Assembly (NCBI RefSeq): GCF_039539605.1
Contig: NZ_BAABDL010000085.1
Span: forward strand, 62,001-126,000
Length of the DNA stretch: 64,000 nucleotides
Direction of reading: 5' to 3'
Source of the DNA: Amphibacillus indicireducens
GTDB taxonomy: Bacteria > Bacillota > Bacilli > Bacillales > Amphibacillaceae
The first letter of the stretch is position 1. The number at the start of each line of letters is the position of its first letter. The notes beneath the pieces were generated by a model that saw only the letters and a program-made list of their open reading frames with translations, was not told the origin of the DNA and ran no database searches. Of the stretch, positions 25,964 to 34,023 are shown piece by piece. A program made the position numbers and the translations under genes.

Positions 25964-26081
25964 GTGGAGGGTCCTTTACCCCCACTGATTGGGACTGCGG
26001 TTACTCGTCCCATCGAAAACATTTGTTAGTATCGCAAGGGTATGACTTAAAGACCCTTGAATCAATCAGACAGTTGCACTG
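25964..26081 (-). promoter_or_regulatory. Riboswitch/attenuator-like structured leader of rlmL
   Basis: Four helices can be drawn. CTGATTG/CAATCAG (25985-25991 with 26063-26069) closes a junction holding hairpins AAGGGT/ACCCTT (26036-26041, 26053-26058) and GGGAC/GTCCC (25991-25995, 26007-26011). Next, on the minus strand, comes a GC-rich hairpin (25964-25985) followed by TTATTT, 50 nt before rlmL. Minus-strand AGGGTCTTTA (26057-26048) can instead pair with TAAAGGACCCT (25978-25968), which would break both end hairpins. This is attenuator logic. No known riboswitch class was recognised, and a dispersed repeat is the alternative. Confidence 0.45.
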
Positions 26082-26088
26082 CGAAAAA

Positions 26089-26126
26089 AAACCTTCCATC
26101 TGACTAGAATTGTCATTGGAAGGTTT
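26089..26126 (-). terminator. Terminator of rnpB
   Basis: A perfect 10-bp stem (26089-26098 with 26117-26126) followed on the minus strand by seven or more T residues, just after the RNase P RNA 3' end. Confidence 0.9.
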
Positions 26127-26143
26127 ATATAAACATCATAGGA

Positions 26144-26557
26144 CCAATGAATGTTTTGTAAGCCATGTTCTGTGCTAACGTACTTATGCGGTGGTCAGCC
26201 TCGTACAGTTAGTCGTAACCATCTATCTACAAATCATTCTCACGTGATTTGTCCTTGTTTCGGTTCAATTCCCTAATCCAAGATGCCCCTACCATTATTT
26301 GGGTTGCTCGCTCGTGGGGTTTACCCGTTCCACCTAAATCGTTTCCAATTTAGCTTCGTCACTGTGGCACTTTTATGGGATCTAAGCATATCTAAATAAA
26401 AGACTTAGCTAATATCCCTGCCGTCAGTTGAATATTCAACTGCCTTGATTTATGATTTCATCAAGCACGAACACTACAAGCATCTCAGCCTGTGCGAGCA
26501 TGGACTTTCCTCTATAAACATCAAGTGCTTATAGCGATTACGCAAACATTCATTTCA
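26144..26557 (-). ncRNA. rnpB: RNase P RNA, type B
   Basis: This is the catalytic RNA that matures tRNA 5' ends. On the minus strand the universal 5' core GAGGAAAGTCC...GCTCGCAC and the 3' core ACAGAACATGGCTTAC are both present. So are GACGGCAGGGA, AGTGCCACAGTGACG and TGGAACGGGTAAACCCC. The ends pair (AATGAATGTTT with AAACATTCATT) as helix P1. The length of about 410 nt and the place between rlmL and gpsB match Bacillus type B RNA. The ends are approximate. Confidence 0.96.
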
Positions 26558-26631
26558 ACGATGTCATCTTACGCTAACAACTATTATAACATATTTAGTT
26601 TGATTGAGCATTAAGCAAAAACTACCATCAA

Positions 26632-26928
26632 TTACTCATCACTATATTTTTTTCCGAAAACTGCTTTTTCAAGATTTGAGACTCGTTTTAAAATATCATA
26701 ATTCACTTGATGATTTGATGTTGTCACTCGTTTTCTTGGTTGTTCACTTCTTGATCTTAACGTTTCATTTTCTTTCATTAATTGTTCAATCGTTTGATTA
26801 AATAGTTCATAGTCTTGAATAATTGAGTCTAGAAAATGATCGACTTCCTCTTGGTTATAACCTCTCATTGCAGTTTTAAAATTTTTGTCTAAAATATCTT
26901 TAGTCGTTAATTGACTCTTAATCGCCAT
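26632..26928 (-). CDS. gpsB: Cell cycle protein GpsB
   Basis: This 98-residue DivIVA-related protein has LTTKDILDKNFKTAMRGYNQEEVDHFLDSIIQDYE, which is the membrane-binding loop and coiled coil, and the short C-terminal hexamerisation part (ILKRVSNLEKAVFGKK). It links septal and side-wall peptidoglycan synthesis, partly by delivering PBP1 (PonA, encoded at 29566 here). It lies immediately upstream of rnpB, as in B. subtilis. Confidence 0.95.
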   Translation of the reverse strand: MAIKSQLTTKDILDKNFKTAMRGYNQEEVDHFLDSIIQDYELFNQTIEQLMKENETLRSRSEQPRKRVTTSNHQVNYDILKRVSNLEKAVFGKKYSDE

Positions 26929-27000
26929 TATTTTTTCACCTCATATTTAACAAAACTCTGTCTTCATTTTTTCAAACTTTTAGCTAAATGTCAATCACAA

Positions 27001-27558
27001 TTAAAGTGTTTGATCATTTTCCTGTAATTCTCTAATCATGTCATTTAAATCAAATGGAGTAATATAATAAATCGGATAGTTATTCCGTCCACTATATTCA
27101 ATTGCACGTTCCATAAAGTACTTAACACTACCTGGAAATTGATCATCAACAAGCATTAAACAACAGTCGCTTTTTTCAATTAGCCAGCTATCTTTTGTAG
27201 TAAATTGATAAGGTCCTTTGTAATCATCTTGACATAACAGTGCATAATAATCGGCTTCGAGAATTAAACGTAAATATAATTCTTGGTCTTGCTCTGACCA
27301 GCGCTTTTCCTGGTTATTGAACGGTGGAATGATGGCATATTTTACTGGATATTCTTCCCTAAGTTCAGCAACAATTTCACATGTCCACAACTCGATTCCG
27401 AGCTGTCCAGAAGTTAAGATCCATTCACCGCCATTTTCAATAAAGCTAATCAGCCGCTGTTTAAGAGCATATTTTATGTAGGGTAACCGTTCGTCTTTAG
27501 CTGACCTGATATTTAATTCATATGATTTATAGCCTGTCACAGTCATTGTCTTTTCCAT
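27001..27558 (-). CDS. ypsA: YpsA, SLOG-fold protein
   Basis: The 185-residue protein has a Rossmann-like SLOG domain with the Gly-rich GGEWILTSGQLGIELWTCEI region (about residues 38-58). Conserved WSEQDQE and ITPFDL motifs match B. subtilis YpsA, which is linked to cell division and is encoded next to gpsB. The ligand is unknown, probably a nucleotide-type molecule. It lies 72 bp upstream of gpsB on the same strand. Confidence 0.85.
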   Translation of the reverse strand: MEKTMTVTGYKSYELNIRSAKDERLPYIKYALKQRLISFIENGGEWILTSGQLGIELWTCEIVAELREEYPVKYAIIPPFNNQEKRWSEQDQELYLRLILEADYYALLCQDDYKGPYQFTTKDSWLIEKSDCCLMLVDDQFPGSVKYFMERAIEYSGRNNYPIYYITPFDLNDMIRELQENDQTL

Positions 27559-27623
27559 TGATGATACCCTTTCTGCTATTCATTGAATCTATTTTAACAT
27601 ATGATCTGTTGATAATAAAAAGA

Positions 27624-27642
27624 GCTGGTTATCATGACCAGC
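27624..27642 (-). terminator. Terminator after cotD-like gene
   Basis: GCTGGT/ACCAGC stem with flanking A/T pairs and TTTTTA on the minus strand, just past the coat gene stop. Confidence 0.75.
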
Positions 27643-27654
27643 CCTTTTGGAGGT

Positions 27655-27948
27655 TTAAAATAAATTAAATCTGTTTCTTGGTGTATTAACTTGATTCATT
27701 TGATTCGCTTGAAAACATTGTGGCCAAGTTTGCCCTCCATAAACATTTGTTTGATTAACTGTTTGCCCCCACGACGTTGTTTGCGGGTAATAATGTGTGT
27801 TCTGAACTGTATGTTGATCCATGATCGTCGTGTGAGTCGGATGCACATAATTCACGTTACTAAAACTAGCTGTATTAACACACTTGTGTTTTGTCGGACA
27901 GACAACCGTTTTTACTGGCGCTTGACAATATGGTCTAGGTCTATGCAT
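27655..27948 (-). CDS. cotD: Spore coat protein CotD family
   Basis: The 97-residue protein is rich in His, Pro, Tyr and Asn (HRPRPYCQAPVKTVVCPT...YVHPTHTTIMDQHTVQNTHYYPQTTS). The V-H-P-T-H-T-T and Q-N-T-H-Y-Y-P pattern matches CotD. It should be made in the mother cell late in sporulation and incorporated in the inner coat. B. subtilis cotD is also near ypsA. It is good evidence that the organism forms endospores. Confidence 0.82.
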   Translation of the reverse strand: MHRPRPYCQAPVKTVVCPTKHKCVNTASFSNVNYVHPTHTTIMDQHTVQNTHYYPQTTSWGQTVNQTNVYGGQTWPQCFQANQMNQVNTPRNRFNLF

Positions 27949-28048
27949 TTTTATCCCCTTTCTATACTTAATTCATAATAGCTTATGAATAAATGTCTAA
28001 GAGGTAGCGGGCTTTTAGCCATAGTATCATCATTTTTCTTAAATTAAG

Positions 28049-28384
28049 TTATTTTAATGAATCACAGACGTAATCGATTGCTTGAAGGAGTTCCATATAA
28101 CGTTGTGGTTTAACATCAATGTAATAACTGTGTAATAAGATTAACTCAAAATTTTCTCTTGTCGATTGTACTTGTTGAGGATGAACGAGTACTTTTCTTT
28201 GCTTGACCGCATTTAACGCCTGTTTTTCCCATTCTTCAATAAGTTTAAATAATGGTTCAGTTTCTGTTTTCACTTGATTAAAAAAAACAGGATCTCTTAC
28301 ATCTGTTGGTGGTTCATTCGTTAAAAATTTATCTTTAAGCTGTAAGCAAGCTTGTTGCAAATCATTCGTAAGTTTTGTTAACAT
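28049..28384 (-). CDS. yppE: YppE-like protein (DUF1798)
   Basis: This helical 111-residue protein resembles YppE, a four-helix-bundle family of Bacilli with no known function (LTNDLQQACLQLKDKF... ILLHSYYIDVKPQRYMELLQAIDYV). The start is taken at ATG 28384 after AAAGGTGAGG, not at the upstream ATG 28405. Its position near recU matches B. subtilis yppE. Confidence 0.65.
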   Translation of the reverse strand: MLTKLTNDLQQACLQLKDKFLTNEPPTDVRDPVFFNQVKTETEPLFKLIEEWEKQALNAVKQRKVLVHPQQVQSTRENFELILLHSYYIDVKPQRYMELLQAIDYVCDSLK

Positions 28385-28460
28385 ATTCACCTCACCTTTC
28401 ATCAAAATCTTACCATGCTCAGTCAGCTAGGTAAACTAAATTATCATAATCCAAACAAAA

Positions 28461-28484
28461 AAGCCTGTATGTGATTACAGACTT
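28461..28484 (-). terminator. Terminator after small ORF at 28501
   Basis: A 9-bp stem with one mismatch (AAGcCTGTA with TACAGaCTT), with a T6 run on the minus strand. Confidence 0.7.
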
Positions 28485-28500
28485 TGAGAAAATCGTTAGC

Positions 28501-28683
28501 TTAAAACTGGACAGACAGTGCTAATTTGTCGTAATATTTTAAAATCTGAGCTACGTATTTTTCATGATTGGCACAAACAACATAATCTGAATTCATTGCG
28601 ATCCTTTTTTCAATTTGGATTAATTGTTTGTTTAGCTGGACAATTTGCGCTTTAAATTGTTTCACTTGATCTGTATTAGACAC
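28501..28683 (-). CDS. Small hypothetical coiled-coil protein
   Basis: This 60-residue protein (VKQFKAQIVQLNKQLIQIEKRIAM...ILKYYDKLALSVQF) is probably one helical hairpin. The length and helical pattern recall small Spo0E-like or Ypp-type proteins, but the Spo0E SQELD motif is absent. It starts with GTG 8 nt after GGAG, is divergent from recU, and has its own terminator, so it is probably a real gene. Confidence 0.5.
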   Translation of the reverse strand: MSNTDQVKQFKAQIVQLNKQLIQIEKRIAMNSDYVVCANHEKYVAQILKYYDKLALSVQF

Positions 28684-28751
28684 ATTAACAACTCCTTATT
28701 TCTTGTTAGCTACTGTATTTGTCTATTACAGTTTGAATTCCTGCCTCGTTG

Positions 28752-28786
28752 ACAAAACTAGTGTGAATCTAACAAAACTAGTTTTG
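28752..28786. repeat. Paired palindromic sites between small ORF and recU
   Basis: ACAAAACTAG occurs at 28752 and again at 28772, exactly 20 bp apart. The second is part of a perfect 14-bp palindrome CAAAACTAGTTTTG (28773-28786), and the first is a half-match. Their position in a divergent promoter region suggests an operator for a dimeric regulator bound on one DNA face. Confidence 0.4.
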
Positions 28787-28838
28787 TTTCAACAAAGTAA
28801 ATTCAGTAATTCCTATTATAGATATGAATAAAATTGTT

Positions 28839-28928
28839 TATAATGGTAACAGATCAACCTCTAATTCATTAGCTAAAATTAGTAGTCTAGTTTTTTAGTT
28901 TTCAAAATAGGGTGAAATCTGCTATGAT
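28839..28928 (+). promoter_or_regulatory. recU-ponA promoter region
   Basis: Two -10 elements are visible: TATAAT (28839-28844; weak -35 TTATAG 17 nt before) and TATGAT (28923-28928; TTTTCA 18 nt before), 26-110 bp before the recU start. Confidence 0.4.
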
Positions 28929-28953
28929 ATGTTTATGCGGGAGGAGATTTTTA

Positions 28954-29547
28954 ATGAATTACCCAAATGGAAAAAAGCGTTTAATTAGAAAATATCAAAA
29001 CTCAGTCAATCGCAATCAATCATTTAGTAATCGTGGAATGACATTAGAGGAAGATATTAATGCAACGAATCAATATTATTTAACTCATGATATTTGTGTC
29101 ATTCATAAAAAACCAACCCCTGTCCAAATTGTTAAGGTAGATTATCCAAAACGAAGTGCAGCTGTTATTAAAGAAGCTTATTTTAAACAAGCATCAACAA
29201 CTGACTACAATGGTTTATACCGAGGTCATTATCTAGACTTTGAAGCTAAAGAAACGAGAAACAAAACATCATTCCCACTTCATAACTTTCATGAACATCA
29301 AATAAAGCATATGAAAGACATCGTTAAACATGATGGGATCGCTTTTGTTATTATTCGTTTTAAAGCACATGAAAAAACATATTTTCTTGATGCAACGAAA
29401 CTTTTTCCTATCTGGGATCGTCAATATCTTACTGCAGGTAGAAAATCAATTCCCCATCAATTTATTATTGACGAAGGCATTGAAATCCCAACACACTATC
29501 CTGCAATTGTTGATTATATAAAAGTAATTGATCAACTGTTTTTTTAA
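28954..29547 (+). CDS. recU: Holliday junction resolvase RecU
   Basis: The 197-residue protein is RecU, the endonuclease that resolves recombination intermediates and helps chromosome segregation. N-terminal NYPNGKKRL, NRGMTLEEDIN, the PD-(D/E)xK-type site YLDFEAKETRNKTSFPLHNFHEHQI and C-terminal region are typical. GGGAGGAG precedes ATG 28954; the 14 upstream codons overlap the -10 and are not used. It is followed by ponA after 18 bp, the conserved recU-ponA operon. Confidence 0.95.
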   Translation: MNYPNGKKRLIRKYQNSVNRNQSFSNRGMTLEEDINATNQYYLTHDICVIHKKPTPVQIVKVDYPKRSAAVIKEAYFKQASTTDYNGLYRGHYLDFEAKETRNKTSFPLHNFHEHQIKHMKDIVKHDGIAFVIIRFKAHEKTYFLDATKLFPIWDRQYLTAGRKSIPHQFIIDEGIEIPTHYPAIVDYIKVIDQLFF

Positions 29548-29565
29548 GAATGGAGGTCGATGTGC

Positions 29566-32052
29566 ATGACAGATAATAGTCAGTCGCGTGTCGCAAGACG
29601 TAAAGCAGAACAAACTAAAACTAAAAATAAAGCATCAGTATGGAAAAGAATTGCCCAAGTTACAGCTGCGTTAATTGGAGTAGCCATTTTAGCTGTAATG
29701 ATTGTATTTAGTTACTATATTTTCACAGCACCTAAATTAGATCACTCAAAACTAGGTGACCCGGCTTCTACAAAGGTTTACGATGGACATGGTGAGCTCT
29801 TTGCTGATCTCGGACAAGAACGACGAACTAAAATTAGTTATGAAGACTTACCCGATATTTTAGTTGATGCAGTATTAGCCACAGAGGACGTCAGGTTTTT
29901 TAGTCATTCCGGTGTTGACGTTAAACGAAGTGTTGCTGCTATATTTTCTAATATAACAAGTGGTTTCGGCGCTGAAGGTGGTAGTACAATTACTCAACAA
30001 GTTGTTAAAAGTTCGCTATTAACACCTGAGAAAAAGATGAAGCGTAAAGTTCAAGAGCAATGGTTAGCGCTCCAGTTAGATCGAGCTTATGAAAAAGAAG
30101 ACATTCTTGAAATGTATTTAAATAAAATCTTTTATGGTAATCAAGCATACGGTGTTGCAACAGCAGCAGAAGCTTATTTCAGTATTACTGATTTAGACGA
30201 ATTAACATTGCCACAAGCAGCATTACTTGCTGGTTTACCACAGCGTCCATCTGCTTATGATCCAACGGTAAACCCAGACTTAGCTCAAGAAAGAATGAAT
30301 ACAGTACTACAGTTGATGGTTAGACATGAAAAAATTACTCAAGCAGAAGCGGATGAAGCGGCCAAAGTTAAAGTTGAGGATATGCTGAATCTACCTGAAA
30401 GAACAGCTACTCCTTATCAAGCATTTCTTGATCAAGTTAGAATTGAAGTGGAAGAAAAACTGGATGCAGATATTTATAACGATGGGCTAATTATTCATAC
30501 AACATTAATCCCAGAAGCACAAGAACATGTCGAGTATCTATTATCAGATAATAGCCCAATCAATTATCCTGATGAAGAATTACAATCTGGTATTGCTGTC
30601 ATTGAAACAAGTACAGGTGCAATCCAAGCGATTGGCGGAGGGAGAAATCGTGAGGTTGGTGGCTTTAATATGGCGATCCAAGCTAAACGTCAACCTGGTT
30701 CCGTTATTAAACCAATTTTAAGTTTTGGACCTGCAATTGAATATTTAAACTGGTCGACATACCAACAAGTGACTAACGATGGTCCGTATGAAGTCGCTGG
30801 TAGTAAGCCTGTTACGAACTGGAATGATGAGTATGGAGGTAATGTATCTGCTCGTTATGCACTACAACGCTCACTTAATGTCCCTACTCTTCATACATTA
30901 AATGAAGTTGGGATTGGGCGAGCAACTGAGTTTGCTGAACAATTAGGTCTACCTATTCCAGCCGATGGACTAAATATTCGTGACGGTATTGGCGGGTCTA
31001 AATTAAGTGTATCTGCATTAGATATTGCCGGTGCTTATTCTGCATTTGGAAATGCTGGGATATACAACGAACCTTATTCTGTCACTAAAGTTATTTTTGG
31101 CGATGGTAGAGAAGAATCATTAAAACCTGATCCAGTCGCTGTAATGTCAGATGCGACAGCATATATGGTTACAGATATGTTGCGCTCAGTTGTCCAAAAT
31201 GGTACTGGTACTGGAGCAAATATTTCTGGATTACCAATGGTCGGTAAAACTGGAACGACAGATTCTAATGTTGATTCATGGTTTGCTGGTTATACAACCA
31301 ATTTTACTGTTTCAATTTGGACGGGATATACCGATTCTACAAGATCGATTCCGTCTGGTTATACGTCGATATCAAGAGATTTATTTAGACATATTATGAG
31401 TGAGATTTCTACAAATGTTGAAACTGCCGACTTTGAAATGCCAGATTCTGTTGTTCGTGTTCAAGTCGAGCGTGGGACAAATCCGTTACGATTACCAAGT
31501 GAGTATACACCAGCTTCACAAATTGTAACGGAATTGTTTAAACGTGGTTATGAACCAACTGAGCGTTCGGAGCAGTTTGATCGAATTGATCCAGTTTCGA
31601 ATTTAACCGCTGAATATGATGAAGAAGCAAATCAAATTAAGATTAATTGGTCACACAATGGGGATCAAGATGTTAATTTCAAGATAAATTATAGCATTGA
31701 AGGTGGATCTAGTAGTGAATCACAAACATCTGAACCTTCATTTACGATTAGCAGTGTTGAAAGAGGTGCTACTTATGTAATCGAGGTTACTGTAGTAAGT
31801 AGTGATAATGCTGATCTAATAAGTGAAAGTAAGCGAATTGAACTTAGAATCCCAGACGAAGTGATTGAAGAACCTGAGCCAGAAGATCCAGAGCCTGAAC
31901 CTGAACCTGAACCTGAGCCAGAAGATCCAGAGCCTGAGCCAGAAGACCCGGAACCTGAACCAGAGCCTGAAGATCTAGATCCTGAGCCTGAAGATCCCGT
32001 AAATCCAGAAGAACAAGATGATCCTGAAAATTCAGGTGATGAGACTGGATAA
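29566..32052 (+). CDS. ponA: Class A penicillin-binding protein PBP1 (PonA)
   Basis: This bifunctional peptidoglycan synthase has about 828 residues. A cytoplasmic basic start and TM helix (about 25-50) are followed by a glycosyltransferase domain with Glu107 (TEDVRFFSH) and GGSTITQQ. The transpeptidase domain has Ser379 in GSVIKP and K561TGTT. After about residue 675 comes a fibronectin-III-like domain, then an acidic P-E-P-E-P tail. ATG 29566 is chosen because GGAGG is 9 nt before it. It is the partner of GpsB and is co-transcribed with recU. Confidence 0.95.
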   Translation: MTDNSQSRVARRKAEQTKTKNKASVWKRIAQVTAALIGVAILAVMIVFSYYIFTAPKLDHSKLGDPASTKVYDGHGELFADLGQERRTKISYEDLPDILVDAVLATEDVRFFSHSGVDVKRSVAAIFSNITSGFGAEGGSTITQQVVKSSLLTPEKKMKRKVQEQWLALQLDRAYEKEDILEMYLNKIFYGNQAYGVATAAEAYFSITDLDELTLPQAALLAGLPQRPSAYDPTVNPDLAQERMNTVLQLMVRHEKITQAEADEAAKVKVEDMLNLPERTATPYQAFLDQVRIEVEEKLDADIYNDGLIIHTTLIPEAQEHVEYLLSDNSPINYPDEELQSGIAVIETSTGAIQAIGGGRNREVGGFNMAIQAKRQPGSVIKPILSFGPAIEYLNWSTYQQVTNDGPYEVAGSKPVTNWNDEYGGNVSARYALQRSLNVPTLHTLNEVGIGRATEFAEQLGLPIPADGLNIRDGIGGSKLSVSALDIAGAYSAFGNAGIYNEPYSVTKVIFGDGREESLKPDPVAVMSDATAYMVTDMLRSVVQNGTGTGANISGLPMVGKTGTTDSNVDSWFAGYTTNFTVSIWTGYTDSTRSIPSGYTSISRDLFRHIMSEISTNVETADFEMPDSVVRVQVERGTNPLRLPSEYTPASQIVTELFKRGYEPTERSEQFDRIDPVSNLTAEYDEEANQIKINWSHNGDQDVNFKINYSIEGGSSSESQTSEPSFTISSVERGATYVIEVTVVSSDNADLISESKRIELRIPDEVIEEPEPEDPEPEPEPEPEPEDPEPEPEDPEPEPEPEDLDPEPEDPVNPEEQDDPENSGDETG
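31869..32010 (+). repeat. Pro-Glu/Asp repeat tract at PonA C terminus
   Basis: About 47 codons of degenerate 6-bp units (CCTGAG/CCAGAA type) encode EPE/DPE repeats at the extracellular end of PonA. Different codons are used in neighbouring units, so selection on the protein, not recent slippage alone, keeps the pattern. Confidence 0.8.
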
Positions 32053-32080
32053 GATTGTTATTAAATAGAATATTAAAATA

Positions 32081-32103
32081 CCCCCTGTTCATTTATCAGG
32101 GGG
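32081..32103. terminator. Bidirectional terminator between ponA and nth
   Basis: CCCCCTG/CAGGGGG with flanking AAAAT/ATTTT extends to a long stem with T-runs on both strands, serving the convergent ponA and nth genes. Confidence 0.85.
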
Positions 32104-32150
32104 CATTTTAATATATTTTGATTAATCATTTAGCTCGTAATTTGAAATGA

Positions 32151-32813
32151 TTATTTTATAATTTGATCTCTTTTTCGCATAATTTTCTTGCCTTCTCTAC
32201 AAAGGCTTAATAATTCACAGTTATCACAGTCTGGTGTTCTTGCTTTACAGTGATAACGGCCAAAAAAGATTAAGCGATGGTGTGTCACACTCCACTCATC
32301 TTTTGGTACTTTACGCATTAACGTATTTTCAACTTCTAATGGAGTATCCTTCCATCTGCAAATACCCAATCGTTTTGCGACTCTTTCTACATGCGTGTCT
32401 ACAGCGATAGCAGGCACACCAAATGCAACTGAAGCTACGACGTTCGCTGTTTTGCGCCCAACACCAGCAAGTGACTCTAATTCTTTGATCGTTTGTGGCA
32501 CTTCACCATCAAATTCATCAAGTAATCGATGCGATAATTTCTGAATATTTTTCGCTTTATTTCTAAATAGTCCAATTGACTTAATGTCATTTTGTAGCTC
32601 TTCTAAAGGAACTGAAATATAATCCGTTGGTGTTTTGTACTTTTTAAACAATTCTTTCGTTACTTTATTGACGTGTTCATCTGTTGCTTGTGCAGATAAA
32701 ACAACCGCAATTAATAACTCAAATGGGTTATCATGGACAAGTTCACAATCAGCATCTGGGAACATTTCAGCCATCACATCTAAACAATAACGAATTTGCT
32801 TTAAATTTAGCAT
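32151..32813 (-). CDS. nth: Endonuclease III
   Basis: The 220-residue base-excision DNA glycosylase/AP lyase has the helix-hairpin-helix LESLAGVGRKTANVV with its catalytic Lys, the catalytic Asp in VDTHVERVA, and the C-terminal [4Fe-4S] motif CKARTPDCDNCELLSLC. It lies 24 bp downstream of dnaD, as in B. subtilis, but ypoC, which follows nth there, is missing. Confidence 0.96.
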   Translation of the reverse strand: MLNLKQIRYCLDVMAEMFPDADCELVHDNPFELLIAVVLSAQATDEHVNKVTKELFKKYKTPTDYISVPLEELQNDIKSIGLFRNKAKNIQKLSHRLLDEFDGEVPQTIKELESLAGVGRKTANVVASVAFGVPAIAVDTHVERVAKRLGICRWKDTPLEVENTLMRKVPKDEWSVTHHRLIFFGRYHCKARTPDCDNCELLSLCREGKKIMRKRDQIIK

Positions 32814-32837
32814 CTTGCCTCTCCTTCATTAAAATAG

Positions 32838-33524
32838 TTAATCTTCATCCTCTAACCAATTATAGTAGATCGCTGGATCAACTTTAGGTCGAGAGTTTGT
32901 TTCTGGGCTTTTCTGTTGATGAAAATTCTTTGACTGCTCACGAGCCTGTTCAACTGTTTTAATCCCTTTTCGCTGCCATTCACTTAAAATCCGATCAATA
33001 TATCTGAAGTTTAATTTATTCATCAAGACAGATTCTCTTAAGGCGGCTTTAATTAATACTGGCTCAATTGCTTCTTGATCGAGCCAAATATTAATCGTTT
33101 CAATCTCAAATGGTGATAATGCCCGACCAAATTCTTGTTCGAATAAAACAAATATATTCATCAATTGATCACTAGCATCTGTGCTTGTTTTCTTCTCAGG
33201 TTGTTTTTGGTAAAGTTTTTCCCACAAAGGTTCGAGTGAGTAGCGCTCATTAACAATCCCATTTTCAGTCTGATATTCGATAATCGTTAATAAATCCTTT
33301 TGAATTAATTGCCTCAACAATTGACTGCACTGCTGTTCATCAATCGTCATTAATTCAGCTAATTTAAATAGTGTGGGGAACAGAACCCCTTCTTGATTGA
33401 ATCGATGGATATGTAAAATTACAATTAACTCCTGCTCATCAATCGATAGCAACTTATAATTCACAAATAATTTTTTCGGAACAGTGATCTGATCTGAAAA
33501 AAATGTTTGATATAATTCTGTCAT
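32838..33524 (-). CDS. dnaD: DNA replication initiation protein DnaD
   Basis: The protein has an N-terminal winged-helix domain (about 1-110) and a C-terminal DnaD/DnaB2 domain (FEQEFGRALSPFEIETINIW... YIDRILSEWQRKGI). It acts in primosome assembly at oriC and stalled forks. ATG 33524 with GGAGAGG before it is preferred to GTG 33533. It is co-transcribed with nth. Confidence 0.93.
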   Translation of the reverse strand: MTELYQTFFSDQITVPKKLFVNYKLLSIDEQELIVILHIHRFNQEGVLFPTLFKLAELMTIDEQQCSQLLRQLIQKDLLTIIEYQTENGIVNERYSLEPLWEKLYQKQPEKKTSTDASDQLMNIFVLFEQEFGRALSPFEIETINIWLDQEAIEPVLIKAALRESVLMNKLNFRYIDRILSEWQRKGIKTVEQAREQSKNFHQQKSPETNSRPKVDPAIYYNWLEDED

Positions 33525-33596
33525 TTTCGTCACCTCTCCCCCATTTTAACATAATTACCTATCAACGATGATTATTGTCGTTAAGTTTAATTATAA

Positions 33597-33939
33597 CTCA
33601 ACTTTCGCAGATCAAAATGTGCAAGTGAACGTTGGTATGGTAAGAAAGATGGGCTGTTCACTATCCATATTGACTTTATTTGTACACGCGGGAAATTTAA
33701 TCACGGATCCTTAGTTTGAGCGTTAATTCGTTCCGAAAAGCAACAGGTTCGCTTTTCGCGGGGATGGCTTCGGGCCCGAGGAAAGCGTCCACCCAGAGTG
33801 GAAATCACGGGCCTAGCACTAACAAAATTATTCGTGTTTTGTCCTCCTAGTAAGTAATTAAGTCAAGTACTATACCGAAAAGCAATACCGCCCTTAATCA
33901 ATCTAAGAGCAACATAAAAATATAACTGCGAAAGTTGAG
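33597..33939. mobile_element. MITE-like non-coding element
   Basis: This 343-bp segment is bounded by a perfect 14-bp terminal inverted repeat (CTCAACTTTCGCAG at 33597-33610 and CTGCGAAAGTTGAG at 33926-33939). TTATAA lies outside on each side (33591-33596 and 33941-33946), a possible target duplication. No long frame is inside. It contains CGCGGGGATGGC (33757-33768), also found in the palindrome at 40425. It separates dnaD-nth from asnS, which are neighbours in B. subtilis, and is probably mobilised by a transposase elsewhere. Confidence 0.6.
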
Positions 33940-33969
33940 ATTATAACTTGTCGAATCTTCGAAGATAAA

Positions 33970-34008
33970 AATAGTATTAGTGAGTCTCAATCGCTCACTA
34001 ATACTATT
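33970..34008 (-). terminator. Terminator after asnS
   Basis: A 15-bp perfect stem (33970-33984 with 33994-34008), 15 bp past the asnS stop, with T residues on the minus strand. Confidence 0.85.
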
Positions 34009-34023
34009 TACTTGTGTTATATA

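Noticed and set aside
26144..26557. Possible tmRNA or other structured RNA
   Set aside because: The conserved cores and the gene neighbours fit RNase P RNA fully.
31844..32092. Open frame opposite the PonA tail
   Set aside because: It is the antisense of the P-E repeat tract; openness follows from the repeat and there is no ribosome site.
33534..34023. T-box or other leader for asnS
   Set aside because: This stretch is downstream of asnS on the minus strand; the asnS start is at 35316 right after aspB.
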